Source: JACPDI01 sp035463475
Lineage (GTDB): Bacteria > Acidobacteriota > Vicinamibacteria > Vicinamibacterales > 2-12-FULL-66-21
NCBI GenBank assembly: GCA_035463475.1
Contig: DATHTE010000103.1
Location: 1 to 64,000 of the forward strand
Reading direction: 5' to 3'
Length of the DNA stretch: 64,000 bases
The position numbers and the translations under genes are program-made. How positions within the stretch are numbered: position 1 is the stretch's first letter; the number at the start of each line of letters is the position of its first letter. Below, piece by piece: positions 7,531-18,162 of this stretch. Under the pieces are notes generated by a model that was not told the DNA's origin, made no database searches, and saw only the letters and a program-made list of their open reading frames with translations.

Positions 7531-9603
7531 TTACATCACCGCCGCCGGCGGCGCGGGTTCGTCCGGACGGCCCGCCTTCCCGAGCGGCACGAAGATCAGA
7601 TACGTGGCCATCAACAGCGCCACGAGGATCGCCAGCCAGCTGGCGCCGGGCCAGGTGATGAACGGGAAGCTGCCGTAGAAGAACACGACCGCCGCAACGA
7701 GCAGCCCCATCAGCGCCTCGCCCGCGATCAACCCCGAAGCCACTAACACGCCCGCGTTCTCCACGCGCGCCTTCTGCGCGTCGTTGTGGCCGCGCGCCGC
7801 CACGCGCGAGTCGACGTAGCCCCGGATCATGCCCCCGACGAAAATCGCGAACGTCGTCTCGAGCGGGAGGTACATGCCGACCGCGAACAGCATCGGGCTG
7901 CGCACCTTGATGAGGATCAGCGAGATGCCCATCGCGATGCCCACGACCACGAGCGGCCACGCCATCTCGCCACCCACGATGCCCTGCGCGAGTGTCGCCA
8001 TCAGGCCGGCTTGCGGCGCGGAGAGCTGCCGGTCGCCGAAGCCGATGCCTCCCTGCTGAATGTTGGAGAAATGCAGGACGTACAGGGGGAAGAACAGCAG
8101 CGCGCCCGACGCGACGACGCCGATGAGGTCCCCGACCTGCATCTTCCACGGGGTGCCCCCGAGGATGTGCCCGACTTTGAGGTCCTGGAGCATCTCGCCG
8201 GCCACCGCCGACGAGACGCACACCACCGCGGCGACGCCGAGCACCGCGGCCACGCCCTGGTTGCCGGAGACGCCGATGACCACCATCACGAGCGCCGCGA
8301 CGATCAAGGTGGCGAGCGTCAGGCCAGAGACCGGGTTGTTCGACGACCCGATCATGCCCACCAGATTGCCGGAGACCGCCGCGAAAAAGAACCCGGCCAC
8401 GAGCATCACGAGGGCCGCGAAAAACGCGCCGCTGATCTGCTCCGTGAAGTAAAAGTACAGCACGACCATCAGAACGAACACCGCCGCGATGCCCACGAGC
8501 ACGACCTTGAAGCTCAGGTCCTGCTCGGTGCGCACGGTGGCCGCCGACGCCGCTGCGGACTTCTTCAGGTCCGCCACGCCGCGGCGTATCCCCACCGCGA
8601 GGTTCTTGCGCATGCGCCACAAGGTGAAGGACGCGCCCACGAGCATGCCGCCCACCGCGATCGGTCGGACGATGTAGAGCCAGAACCGCGTGGCGAGCGC
8701 GACCCAGGCCTCTTCGCTGCCGGCGGCGAGGCCGTTCGCGGCCGCGAACTGGTCCATCACCGTCGGCCCGACGAAGAAGATGAGCAGCGGGACGAACAGC
8801 CCCCAGGCCAGCAGCCCTCCGGCGAAGTTCAGCGCGCCGAGCACCGGGCCGATGATGTAGCCGACGCCGATGTACGCGGGGCTCACCGCGGGCGCGGAGA
8901 TGGTGGACATGCCGCCGGCCGGCACCGCGAAGTCGCTGCGTCGGAACCCGAGCCGCACCAGGCTCGCGCCCGCTTCCCCGACGCGTACGAGAAAATCGTT
9001 CGAGGCGGCGAAGACGCGGAAGTTCGCCAGAAGCTGGATGAACGCGCCGACGCCCATCGCCTGGAAGAGCTGTTTGGCCGCCGCGGCGCCTGTCTGCCCG
9101 GCCTTGTGAATCTCGCTGGCGGCGACCGACTCGGGGAACGGCAGCTCCCGGTCCTCTACCATCACGCGGCGCAGGACGGTGACGAACATGATGCCGAGGA
9201 TGCCGCCGACGATCATGAGGGCGGACGCCGTGAGATAGTCACGGACGGTGTCGAACGTCCAGAGGTGGAGGATGACGAACGCCGGCAGCGTGAAGATGGC
9301 GCCGGCCGCCACCGATTCGCCGATCGATCCCACGGTTCGGGAGAAGTTCTCCTCGAGGACCGTGCCGCGGAAGATGCGGAGCACCGCCATGCTGATGACG
9401 GCGGCGGGATACGTCGCGGCGATCGTCATGCCCGCGCGCAGTCCCAGGTAGGCGTTGGCCGCCCCGAGCACGACGCTCATGACGAGGCCGAGCAGCAGCG
9501 CCCGGATCGTGAATTCTGTCATCGTGGAGCTGGCCGGCACGAAGGACTGAGAGGCCGGACGGTCGGAGCCGCCCGGCGCCGGTTTGGATGAGGCTGTGGC
9601 CAT
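7531..9603 (-). CDS. Oligopeptide transporter, OPT family
   Basis: A polytopic inner-membrane protein of 690 residues. It has the length, the roughly 14-16 hydrophobic segments and the internal pattern of the OPT superfamily, including the repeated glycine-rich segments ANAYLGLRAGMTIAATYPAA, VAPAYIGVGYIIGP-like text and LKVGHILGGTPWKMQVGDLI. OPT proteins of this bacterial branch import peptides or metal chelates with protons; the substrate is not evident. The ATG at 9603 was chosen because the reading frame upstream of it overlaps the divergent gene at 9635 and looks non-coding. A Ser/Pro-rich cytosolic leader of about 25 residues precedes the first membrane helix. Confidence 0.85.
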   Translation of the reverse strand: MATASSKPAPGGSDRPASQSFVPASSTMTEFTIRALLLGLVMSVVLGAANAYLGLRAGMTIAATYPAAVISMAVLRIFRGTVLEENFSRTVGSIGESVAAGAIFTLPAFVILHLWTFDTVRDYLTASALMIVGGILGIMFVTVLRRVMVEDRELPFPESVAASEIHKAGQTGAAAAKQLFQAMGVGAFIQLLANFRVFAASNDFLVRVGEAGASLVRLGFRRSDFAVPAGGMSTISAPAVSPAYIGVGYIIGPVLGALNFAGGLLAWGLFVPLLIFFVGPTVMDQFAAANGLAAGSEEAWVALATRFWLYIVRPIAVGGMLVGASFTLWRMRKNLAVGIRRGVADLKKSAAASAATVRTEQDLSFKVVLVGIAAVFVLMVVLYFYFTEQISGAFFAALVMLVAGFFFAAVSGNLVGMIGSSNNPVSGLTLATLIVAALVMVVIGVSGNQGVAAVLGVAAVVCVSSAVAGEMLQDLKVGHILGGTPWKMQVGDLIGVVASGALLFFPLYVLHFSNIQQGGIGFGDRQLSAPQAGLMATLAQGIVGGEMAWPLVVVGIAMGISLILIKVRSPMLFAVGMYLPLETTFAIFVGGMIRGYVDSRVAARGHNDAQKARVENAGVLVASGLIAGEALMGLLVAAVVFFYGSFPFITWPGASWLAILVALLMATYLIFVPLGKAGRPDEPAPPAAVM

Positions 9604-9634
9604 AATGCGGCGCATCTTAGCACGCCGCGCGATA

Positions 9635-10759
9635 ATGCTGATTGTGAGGCGAGCGCTCCTGTTCGCGTCCGGCGCCCTGCTCGTCGCGGTGACAGCCGCC
9701 GCGCAACCCGCGGCCCGCACCGCGACGACGATGGAGGCGCTGACGCGCTATCCCCTGTTCTTCCACGGCCGCCATGTCGTCGTGCGGGGCACAGTCTCGC
9801 GCCCTGCCCCGGACGTCGTGTCGATCCGCGCGGGGGCCACCGACAAGCCGGTGTTCCTGCTCTCCCGCGGCGAGACGCTGCCGGAGGAAGGGGGCGTCGA
9901 GATCCGCGGCGAGTTCTGGGATCTCGGCCGGCTCACGGCCGACGACCCGCGGCTGGCTCGGATGGCCGTCGATGCACTGCTCGCGCGCGCGACGGACGGG
10001 CGATGGCCGTCGCAGAACGAAGTCCTCGTGATCGTCGTGCAGGCGGTGTCGGAGCCCGAGCGGTTGCCGCCGGGTCTGCGCGCGATCGCGCTGGAGCCGG
10101 ACCGCTACGAGGGACAGACGCTCACGGTCGTGGGGCGCTTCCGGGGCGCCAACCTGTACGGCGACGTGCCGCAGCCCCCGGGCAAGAGCCGCTTTGACTT
10201 CGTCATTCAGTCGGCCGACGCCGCCGTGTGGGTCACCGGCCAACGGCCCCGCGGCAAGGGCTTCGCCTTCGACGCGACCACGAGGCTGGACACGGGACGC
10301 TCGCTGGAAGTGACCGGCACGGTGCGCGCGGAGAACGGGCTGGTGTGGATCGAGGCGAAGTCGCTCGCGCTCGCGTCAACGCCTGCGCCTGCCGCGATCG
10401 TCGACGCGCCGGCGCGAACGCAGGGACCGCCCCCCAAGGTGGCGTTCTCGCTGCCGATCGCCGACGAGACGGACGTCCCCCCAGCCATCAAGGTGCGCGT
10501 CCAGTTCACGCGCGACATGGCGCCGGCAAGCTTCGCCGACCGCGTGCGTGTCGCCTACGTCAATGCGAACGCCGCCGGTCCCCCGCCGGCCTTCACGGTG
10601 GACTACCGCCGGGACAATCGGGTCCTCGAGGTCACCTTCGCCGCGCCGCTCGCGCGCTTCAGCTCGGTGAAGGTCGACCTGCTGGAAGGCATCACCGCGA
10701 CCGACGGCGCGCCCCTCGCGCCGTGGTCGATGACATTCGCTGTTGGCGGCGGTGAGTAG
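9635..10759 (+). CDS. Secreted protein with C-terminal Big_5 (SbsA Ig-like) domain
   Basis: A 374-residue protein with a clear signal peptide (LLFASGALLVAVTAAAQ). The first two thirds contain two OB-like beta segments (RHVVVRGTVSRPAPDVVSI and GQTLTVVGRFRGANLYGDVP), each followed by a strand-rich stretch that may be a duplication. The C-terminal 100 residues match the bacterial Ig-like Big_5 pattern (PIADETDVPPAIKVRVQFTR, VTFAAPLARFSSVKVDLLEG, LAPWSMTF). It is likely periplasmic or surface-exposed and is divergent from the OPT transporter with 31 bp between the starts. No enzymatic motif is visible and the role is unknown. Confidence 0.7.
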   Translation: MLIVRRALLFASGALLVAVTAAAQPAARTATTMEALTRYPLFFHGRHVVVRGTVSRPAPDVVSIRAGATDKPVFLLSRGETLPEEGGVEIRGEFWDLGRLTADDPRLARMAVDALLARATDGRWPSQNEVLVIVVQAVSEPERLPPGLRAIALEPDRYEGQTLTVVGRFRGANLYGDVPQPPGKSRFDFVIQSADAAVWVTGQRPRGKGFAFDATTRLDTGRSLEVTGTVRAENGLVWIEAKSLALASTPAPAAIVDAPARTQGPPPKVAFSLPIADETDVPPAIKVRVQFTRDMAPASFADRVRVAYVNANAAGPPPAFTVDYRRDNRVLEVTFAAPLARFSSVKVDLLEGITATDGAPLAPWSMTFAVGGGE

Positions 10760-10773
10760 GGCGCCGCCCGTGC

Positions 10774-10885
10774 CGATTGGCAATTGACAATCGCGCCATC
10801 GGGTAATCGCGCGATCGGCAATCGGCAAACTGGCAATCGGGTAGTTGGATCGTGCCATGACCCGATTACCCGCTCATCAATCCCC
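10774..10885. repeat. Worn intergenic repeat, copy A (shared with 17876-17995)
   Basis: This gap between convergent genes is made of imperfect units built on 'aatcgg' and 'atcgggtaat', with the inverse 'attacccgat' near the far end. It shares the 15-mer aatcgggtagttgga and the words cgatcggcaa and atcgtgccat with the gap at 17876-17995. It could fold back on itself and may act as a terminator for both genes. Confidence 0.6.
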
Positions 10886-10900
10886 GATGAGCGAGAGCGG

Positions 10901-11482
10901 CTACGCCGTCTGTGTCCTCAGCCCGCGTCTGATCGCCCGGATCAGGAACCGCAGGAACACCACGATCACCACGAGGAGGAAGATCGTCACGCCGAGTGCG
11001 ATCAGGGGGTACTTCAACGCGACGAGGCCGAGCATGACGACGAAGACGTCTTCGGAGATGCTCAGAATCCAGTTGGAGAACGGCTCCGGGCTCGTGTTCG
11101 CCACGGCGCGCGTGCCGGCCTTGCTCACGTGCGAGCTGGCGGCCACTGCCCCGCCCAGCAGGCCGACGATCGTCTGCGTGGCGGGGGACGCCTCGCCCAG
11201 CGTCGTGACCGCGATCAGCGCGCCGCCAATCGGCCGGATCGCCGTGTGGATCGCGTCCCACAGCGAGTCGAACCACGGGATCTTGTCGGCGATGAACTCC
11301 ACGACGTACAACACGAGCGCCCCGCCGATGATCCAGTTGTTGTCGAACACCGCGTACTGCGGAGGCAGGTCGACCCAGTCGTATCGCGACGCCAGGCCCA
11401 GGATGGCCACCGTCGCGTAGAGATTCACCCCCGCGGCAAAGGAAAACCCCAGCGTCCGGCCGAGCGTCAGCAGGCTCTCCAT
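10901..11482 (-). CDS. DUF4126 family membrane protein
   Basis: A 193-residue membrane protein with four or five hydrophobic segments. The features match the DUF4126 family as I know it: the N-terminal SFAAGVNLYATVAILGLASR, the central VVEFIADKIPWFDSLWDAIHTAIRPIGG, and the C-terminal paired helices. No biochemical role is established. The start codon overlaps the stop of the upstream acyltransferase (TGATG at 11480-11484), so translation is likely coupled. A GTG one codon earlier is an equal alternative start. Confidence 0.8.
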   Translation of the reverse strand: MESLLTLGRTLGFSFAAGVNLYATVAILGLASRYDWVDLPPQYAVFDNNWIIGGALVLYVVEFIADKIPWFDSLWDAIHTAIRPIGGALIAVTTLGEASPATQTIVGLLGGAVAASSHVSKAGTRAVANTSPEPFSNWILSISEDVFVVMLGLVALKYPLIALGVTIFLLVVIVVFLRFLIRAIRRGLRTQTA

Positions 11483-12213
11483 CACAAGTCCTCGAGCATG
11501 GTCTCGATCCGCGTCCGCGTCTCCGCGATCACGCGATCGCGATCTTCAAGCGTCATGCCGCGCGTTTCGATCGGCTCCCCCAGTCGCACGCGCACGATGA
11601 CCGGCCGGATGATCGGGCTCCCCTTCCGCATCGCGTCGCGCGCGCCCTTCACCGCCATCGGCACGATTGGCGCCTGCCCCTTGATGGCCATGATAAAGCC
11701 ACCCTTCTTGAACGGGAGCAGCTCCCCCGTGCGCGAGCGCGTCCCCTCGGGGAAAATCATGAACGACATCCCCCGCCTGAGCGCGTCGGCGGCGCGCTCG
11801 ATCGCCGGCAGGCTCTGATCGCGGTTGCCGCGCTCGAGAGGCACGAACCCCGCGAGGTCGAACCCCCACACCAGGATCGGCAGCTTGCGCAGCTCAGCCT
11901 TGTACAGGACGCCGAGCCTTGGAAAGAGGCGGCGCAGCACGGCGAACGCGATCGGCGGCTCCAGGTTGCTCGCGTGGTTGATCGCGTACACGCCGGCGCG
12001 CCCCGACTGGATGTGCTCCGTTCCTTCGGCGCGGCAGCGGATGCCGGACAGCAGCATGCCGCCACGCACGCCGATCAACCCGGCCCAGTACAGCAGCGCA
12101 GGGGACCGCACCACGAGCGCGATCGCGATGAGCGGCGTGCCGACAACGATGACGTAGAGCGAGACGAACAGGTAAGCCGCGAGGGACCGGAGGAGGGCGA
12201 TGAAGGTCGTCAC
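11482..12213 (-). CDS. plsC: 1-acyl-sn-glycerol-3-phosphate acyltransferase (PlsC family)
   Basis: This 243-residue membrane-associated acyltransferase would transfer an acyl chain to lysophosphatidic acid. Block I reads YAINHASNLEPP; the last position of the HX4D motif is Glu rather than Asp, which some family members tolerate. Block III is MSFMIFPEGTRSRTGELLPFKKGGF and block IV is APIVPMAVKG. A hydrophobic N-terminal helix (residues about 5-35) anchors it. The predicted start is GTG at 12213, directly downstream of the carD terminator hairpin, with no good ribosome-binding site. It is a candidate leaderless gene or its true start lies a little further in. DUF4126 follows with overlapping codons. 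Confidence 0.85.
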   Translation of the reverse strand: MTTFIALLRSLAAYLFVSLYVIVVGTPLIAIALVVRSPALLYWAGLIGVRGGMLLSGIRCRAEGTEHIQSGRAGVYAINHASNLEPPIAFAVLRRLFPRLGVLYKAELRKLPILVWGFDLAGFVPLERGNRDQSLPAIERAADALRRGMSFMIFPEGTRSRTGELLPFKKGGFIMAIKGQAPIVPMAVKGARDAMRKGSPIIRPVIVRVRLGEPIETRGMTLEDRDRVIAETRTRIETMLEDL

Positions 12214-12215
12214 GC

Positions 12216-12250
12216 AAAAAGGGTCGGGGAAACGCCCTGTTTCCCCGACC
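12216..12250 (-). terminator. Intrinsic terminator of carD
   Basis: A perfect 12-bp stem (ggtcggggaaac with gtttccccgacc, 5-nt loop) is followed on the minus strand by TTTTT. A run of T on the other side may let it also work from the plus strand. Confidence 0.85.
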
Positions 12251-12259
12251 TCTTTTCCG

Positions 12260-12889
12260 TCAGCTCGCGCGCGCCGCGCTGCGCCGGGCGGGCGTCACCC
12301 GCGCTGCCGCCGCTGCGGGCGACTTGACCGTGGTCTTCACCGGCTTCGACGCCTTCGCCGGCGCCGCCGCTTTCGCCCGCGCGATCGACCGCGCCTTCGC
12401 CGCAAAGCAGCGCTCGAGCGCCTTCTCGACCTGCCCCTCGACGTCAGGTGTCGTGCGGCGCAGCACCTCGGAGATCTCCGAGACGACGAGGAACTTCGCG
12501 CGGTCCAGCATCCGCTTCTCGCGGAACGAGAGGCTCTTCGACCGGCTCAGATACGTGAGGTTCTTCAGCACGTCAACGACGTCGTAGATCGAACCCGTGC
12601 GCATCTTGTCCGAGTTGTCCTTGAACCGGCCTTTCCAGTTCTGGTGGTTGTCGATCTTGCCGTCGCCGAGCAGCTGAAACAACCGGTCGCATTCGCTGTC
12701 GTTGATGGCGCGCCGCAGCCCCACCCCGTCAACGTTGTCAAGCGGCACGAGGACCGTGGTCTCGCTGCCGATCATTCGCAGGTGGTAGAACCCGCACGTG
12801 GTGCCCAGAATGGTTTTCGTTTCGATGCCTTCGACGACGCCGAGCCCGTGATTCGGGTAAATGACCTTGTCACCGACCTGGAATGTCAC
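12260..12889 (-). CDS. CarD-like RNA polymerase-interacting transcription factor with basic tail
   Basis: CarD/CdnL proteins bind the RNA polymerase beta subunit and stabilise open complexes, mostly at rRNA and housekeeping promoters. The N-terminal Tudor-like RNAP-interaction domain begins FQVGDKVIYPNHGLGVVEGI. It is followed by the helical DNA-binding domain (YDVVDVLKNLTYLSRSKSLS, EKRMLDRAKFLVVSEI). The last 45 residues are an Ala/Lys/Pro/Arg-rich histone H1-like tail, which is not part of the standard roughly 160-residue family. I chose the GTG at 12889 because GGGGGAGA stands just upstream; the frame is open further upstream but the protein starts normally here. Its own terminator follows. 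Confidence 0.85.
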   Translation of the reverse strand: MTFQVGDKVIYPNHGLGVVEGIETKTILGTTCGFYHLRMIGSETTVLVPLDNVDGVGLRRAINDSECDRLFQLLGDGKIDNHQNWKGRFKDNSDKMRTGSIYDVVDVLKNLTYLSRSKSLSFREKRMLDRAKFLVVSEISEVLRRTTPDVEGQVEKALERCFAAKARSIARAKAAAPAKASKPVKTTVKSPAAAAARVTPARRSAARAS

Positions 12890-13066
12890 ATCTCCCCCAC
12901 AGATTAAGGTGTGCGTAGGTTGGGCGTGTCCGAGACAAGCAGTCCAATCAGTATAAACCATTTCCGCGCGGGGAACAATAGAAAACGCCCAGAAATAGGG
13001 CCTTTTTGGCTGATCTGCACCACCATGGGGCAGTTTCCGGCGTGATGTCCTGAACGGCCGAGCTAG

Positions 13067-14092
13067 TCAGGCGCCGTAGCGGGCCAAGGCCAGCTCGACG
13101 ATCTCTCCGACCAGCTCGGTGTAGGTCCGGCCGGCTTTCCGGGCGGCCATCGCGAATTCTGCCCGGGAATTCAGCCACGGGTTCGGGTTCGCCTCGATGA
13201 CAGCAACCCGGCCGTCCGGCTGGAGTCGCATGTCGATCCGCCCGTAATCCCGGAGCTCCACGGCCTGGTAGGCGGCGATGGCAGTCTGGTGCAGCAGCGC
13301 GACGGTTTCCTCCGGCAGGTCCTCAGCCACCTTGGACTTGGTGTCACGGTAGAGGCTGGTTCCCTTGTTCCACTTCACCTCGGAGCTTGCGATCCGGGGA
13401 ACCCCCTCGGGGAGCTTGGAAAGGTCGAGCTCGACGACGGGCAGCGCCGCCGGCGCCTGGTTGCCGATCACACCGACGTAGATCTCGCGTCCTTCCACGT
13501 ATTCCTCGATCAGCACCGGAGAATCGAAGTTCTGATGGAGCTGGTCGATCCGCTCCATCAACTCGCGGATCGAGTTCACGACCGCGTTGGATTCGATGCC
13601 GATCGATCCGTCCTCGCGCGCGGGCTTCACGATGACCGGAAACTCGAGGTGGTGGGAAAAATCCAGCCGGCCGCGGAATACTTTCGCGAAGACGGGCGTG
13701 TGGATGCCGTGGAAGGCGAAGATCTTCTTGGCGAGCGCCTTGTCCTGCGCGAGCATCAGCCCGCGGGCGCTCGCGCCCGTGTAGCGTTTGCCGAGCAGCT
13801 CCAGGTACGACGCGATGCAGAAATCGGCGAGGTCGTTGCCGCCGAAGGACTCTGCGAGGTTGAACACCAGGTCGCAGTCGATCCGCGCGAGCGCGTGCAG
13901 CCCCTTGGCGCTTCCGTCGAGCACGTGAAGCACCGGTTCGTGCCCGAGCTTGACGAGCGCCTCGGCGACCTCCTCCTCGACCTCTTTCTTGTCGAGGGTG
14001 CGCACGAGCGTCGGATGTCCGCCCGAGGCGGCGGCGTCCTCGTCCGGCTCCTCCCACCGGTCGTAGAGGGCGACAATCTTCAGTTTGCCCAC
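13067..14092 (-). CDS. ATP-grasp ligase related to D-alanine-D-alanine ligase
   Basis: This 341-residue protein has an ATP-grasp fold of the D-Ala-D-Ala ligase type. It shows the preATP region (CDLVFNLAESFGG), LAKKIFAFHGIHTPVF, the ATP-contact FPVIVKPAREDGSIGI, SPVLIEEYVEGREIYVGVIG, and the metal-binding IEANPNPWLNS near residue 300. The N terminus (KIVALYDRWEEPDED) and the length differ somewhat from housekeeping Ddl, and no mur genes are adjacent. It may join another carboxylate and amine, as orphan Ddl-like ligases do. It is divergent from the histidine kinase at 14350. Confidence 0.75.
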   Translation of the reverse strand: MGKLKIVALYDRWEEPDEDAAASGGHPTLVRTLDKKEVEEEVAEALVKLGHEPVLHVLDGSAKGLHALARIDCDLVFNLAESFGGNDLADFCIASYLELLGKRYTGASARGLMLAQDKALAKKIFAFHGIHTPVFAKVFRGRLDFSHHLEFPVIVKPAREDGSIGIESNAVVNSIRELMERIDQLHQNFDSPVLIEEYVEGREIYVGVIGNQAPAALPVVELDLSKLPEGVPRIASSEVKWNKGTSLYRDTKSKVAEDLPEETVALLHQTAIAAYQAVELRDYGRIDMRLQPDGRVAVIEANPNPWLNSRAEFAMAARKAGRTYTELVGEIVELALARYGA

Positions 14093-14119
14093 AGTGTGTG
14101 GAAATTATACAAAACGACC

Positions 14120-14210
14120 GCGGCGTCAGCTAATCAGCTATCAGCTGTCAATCGTCAGCTGTCTGCTCTTCCCCTGGACCCTGAGCCCTGAAGCCTGACA
14201 AGATCCCGCC
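14120..14210. repeat. Worn intergenic repeat ('cagct' and 'ccctga' units), related to 29302-29348
   Basis: The gap between the ATP-grasp and kinase genes contains repeated cagct units, then ccctgagccctgaagcctga and the word aagatcccgcc. The second half recurs upstream of the LOG gene near 29302-29348 with the same order of words. The upstream region of the kinase therefore has few bases left for a normal promoter. Confidence 0.55.
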
Positions 14211-14349
14211 TTCCTATCGGCCGCGCCTGCCGGATTCCCGTCGTCCGGGCGGGGTCGGGTGCTGGAATGTGCGAAAACGCGCCGGATTTTTCGGCACACG
14301 CCCGAAGCCGGCCGGCAGTGTGATTGCTAATTCTGCAGGGTTTCTCAAC

Positions 14350-15990
14350 ATGCCACTTCCCGAACTGCGCTGGTGGAACCGGCTCAGTGTCAGGATCACT
14401 GCCGTCATCACCATCGCCACGGCCATCGGCGGCGCGGTCTTCCTTGGCCTCGTGCTGCGCGCGCAGCGCGAACAGCTCACGGAACAGACCATGAGCAACG
14501 CCGCGTTCCTCAGCGACACGCTGGTCAACAGCCTGCAGCGGCACATGCTCCGCAACGAGAGGAGCGAACTGCTCGGCTCGCTGCAGGCCGTCGCCGCGCA
14601 GCCGCTGATGGCGGAACTGCGGCTCTTCGATTCGCGCGGGCTCACGCAGTACTCGATGAACCCGTCCGAAATCGGCCGCACGGCGAGCAAGCGCGAGCCG
14701 GCCTGCATCGCGTGCCACTCGAACGGCCACGTCCCCGATCCGCTCACCATCTCCGCGCGCAGCCGGATCATCGCGCAGGGAAACGGCCGCGTCCTTGTGA
14801 CGGTCAGCCCGATCTACAACCGCCCGACCTGCTCCTCGGCGGCCTGCCACGCGCATCCTCCGTCGCAGCGCGTGCTCGGTCTGCTGGAGGTCGGCACGTC
14901 GCTCGCGCATGTGGACGGCACGCTGGCCTCGCTGCAACGGACCACCGCGGTCGTTGCCCTGCTGACGGTCCTCGGCCTCGCGGTCACGGCGATCGTGTTC
15001 ACGCGGCGCCGCGTGACCGGCCCGGTCGAGCAGCTGGCGGACGGCGTGCGGCGGGTCGCGCAGGGAGACCTCAAGGAGCCGGTCCCCGTGGTGGGCTCGG
15101 GCGAGATCGCCGCGCTGGCGCAGTCGTTCAACGAGATGGAAGGCGCGCTGCTCGAGATGCGGCGGCAGCGCCTGGCGCTGCTCGAGAGCCTGGAGCAGCA
15201 GGTGCAGGAGCGCACCGCCGCGCTCGAGAAAGCCCGCGAGCGGCTGATGCAGGGGGAGAAGCTCTCGTCGCTCGGGCGGCTCGCCGCCTCGATCGCGCAC
15301 GAGATCAACAACCCGCTCGCCGGGATCCTCACCTACGCGAAGCTGCTGGTGCGGACGCTCGAGGAAGCGCCGCCCGACGAAGCGGCGCGCGCGAAGATCA
15401 TCGGGCAGCTGAAGCTCGTCGAGCGCGAGACGCAGCGCTGCACGGCGATCGTGCGCAACCTGCTCGACTTCGCGCGGGAGCGGCCGCTCAAGCTGGCGCA
15501 GATCGACGTCAACGCGGCGATTGGCGAGGCGCTGTTCCTCATCAACAACCAGGTGAAGATGCAGAACATCACCCTGGAGCACGAGCTCGGCGGGCTGCCG
15601 GCCATCGAGGCGGACTTCGGACAGATCCGCCAGGCGCTGGTCAACATCCTGATCAACGCGTGCGACGCGATGCCGTCCGGCGGCACGCTGCGGATCGTGT
15701 CGCGGCAGGCGGGGGACGCCGTCGAGATCGAAGTTCGCGACACCGGTCCGGGGATCGCGCCGGAGCACCTCAAGAAGGTGCTCGACCCGTTCTTCTCGAC
15801 GAAGGAAAAGGGCACCGGACTCGGATTGTCGGTCGTCTACGGCATCGTCGAGCGCCACGGAGGCGCGCTCCGAATCGACAGCACGCCCGGCAAGGGCACG
15901 GACGTCACGATTACGCTGCCGACCGCCTGCGCGGCCGTGGCTGTGGGGCCGCCGGCCGAACCAGGCCGCCCCGCGCCACAGGTCGCATGA
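14350..15990 (+). CDS. Sensor histidine kinase with periplasmic c-type haem-binding motifs
   Basis: A 546-residue membrane sensor. The first membrane helix (residues 14-35) and the second (about 200-218) enclose a periplasmic domain with CIACH at 119-123 and a CX4CH variant (CSSAACH) at 161-167, so one or two covalently bound haems are likely. HAMP follows, then a coiled coil, HisKA with the phospho-acceptor H317 in SIAHEINNPLAGI, and an HATPase_c domain (NILINACDAM, DTGPGIAPE, KGTGLGLSVVYGI). A redox or gas signal is inferred from the haem motifs. The start at 14350 follows GCAGGG. The stop overlaps the archaemetzincin start (ATGA), and the NtrC-type regulator downstream is the probable partner. 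Confidence 0.88.
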   Translation: MPLPELRWWNRLSVRITAVITIATAIGGAVFLGLVLRAQREQLTEQTMSNAAFLSDTLVNSLQRHMLRNERSELLGSLQAVAAQPLMAELRLFDSRGLTQYSMNPSEIGRTASKREPACIACHSNGHVPDPLTISARSRIIAQGNGRVLVTVSPIYNRPTCSSAACHAHPPSQRVLGLLEVGTSLAHVDGTLASLQRTTAVVALLTVLGLAVTAIVFTRRRVTGPVEQLADGVRRVAQGDLKEPVPVVGSGEIAALAQSFNEMEGALLEMRRQRLALLESLEQQVQERTAALEKARERLMQGEKLSSLGRLAASIAHEINNPLAGILTYAKLLVRTLEEAPPDEAARAKIIGQLKLVERETQRCTAIVRNLLDFARERPLKLAQIDVNAAIGEALFLINNQVKMQNITLEHELGGLPAIEADFGQIRQALVNILINACDAMPSGGTLRIVSRQAGDAVEIEVRDTGPGIAPEHLKKVLDPFFSTKEKGTGLGLSVVYGIVERHGGALRIDSTPGKGTDVTITLPTACAAVAVGPPAEPGRPAPQVA

Positions 15991-16518
15991 CGCAGGCGAT
16001 CTACGTGTCCTGGATCGGCGTCGCATCCGAGCCGTTGCGGCTCATGGACGCGACCGTGGCGGCACTGCACCGCGAATACGCGGCGCCCGCCCAGCGGCTC
16101 CGGCTGGAGACGCGTCCGGAGAACACGTACGACGTGCGGCGCCAGCAGCACTCGTCGCGCGCCATGCTGACCTGGCTCGCCGCGCGGCTGCCGGATCCGG
16201 ACGCGAAGCTGCTCGGCGTCACGGACGCCGACCTGTTCATCCCGGTGCTGACCTTCGTCTTCGGCGAGGCGCAGCTCGGGGGCCAGGTCGCGGTCGTGTC
16301 GACCGCGCGGTTGCGGGAGCCGCCGGCCGAGCCGCTGATCCGGGCGCGGCTGACGAAGGAATCGGTGCACGAAGTGGGACACACGTTCGGCCTCGTGCAC
16401 TGCGCCGACCCCGCGTGCGTCATGGCGCGGTCGCCGGCCATCGCGTCGGTGGACGTCAAAGACGATCGGCTCTGCGCCGACTGCAGGGCCCGGTATCGCG
16501 ATCTCAGGGAGCACTTAT

Positions 16519-17865
<1,347 letters not shown>

Positions 17866-17875
17866 GTGAGTCTCT

Positions 17876-17995
17876 GTCGATCGGCAAATGACAAGCGGGG
17901 AATCGGGGAATCGCACGATCGGGGAATCGGGGAATCGGTAATCGGGTAGTTGGACCGATTGCCGATCGTGCCATTACCCGATGGCCGCTTCTCAA
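17876..17995. repeat. Worn intergenic repeat, copy B (shared with 10774-10885)
   Basis: Downstream of the response regulator lies a string of near-identical units (cggggaatcggggaatcg and variants), followed by aatcgggtagttgga and inverse words (attacccgat). The last part recurs at 10774-10885. It may end transcription of the kinase-regulator unit. Confidence 0.6.
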
Positions 17996-18092
17996 TTGTA
18001 GATTTCCGCAACTTCCGCTGAAATTCTCCACGCCCGTCGAATTCGCGAATAACTCAACACCCGCGGGGCCGTCTGTGCGCCGGCGCGCGCGC

Positions 18093-18113
18093 GCCGTTGA
18101 AGGACTCAACGGC
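18093..18113. promoter_or_regulatory. 21-bp palindrome, candidate enhancer site for the NtrC-type regulator
   Basis: gccgttga and tcaacggc form perfect 8-bp arms around a 5-bp spacer. The centre lies about 85 bp upstream of the transcription start expected from the -24/-12 element at 18163, a usual place for an NtrC-type activator site. The identity of the binding protein is inference. Confidence 0.55.
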
Positions 18114-18162
18114 AGTGATCCCGGCACCGCGAAATGAACCCGTAATTACAGCACTTGTTTGC

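Noticed and set aside
7786..9591. Plus-strand frame of 600 residues opposite the OPT transporter
   Set aside because: His/Asp/Arg-rich antisense text with no hydrophobic or catalytic pattern.
14373..15986. Long plus-strand frame across the histidine kinase that runs into the archaemetzincin
   Set aside because: It is the +1 shadow of the kinase; only the part after 15987 has family motifs.
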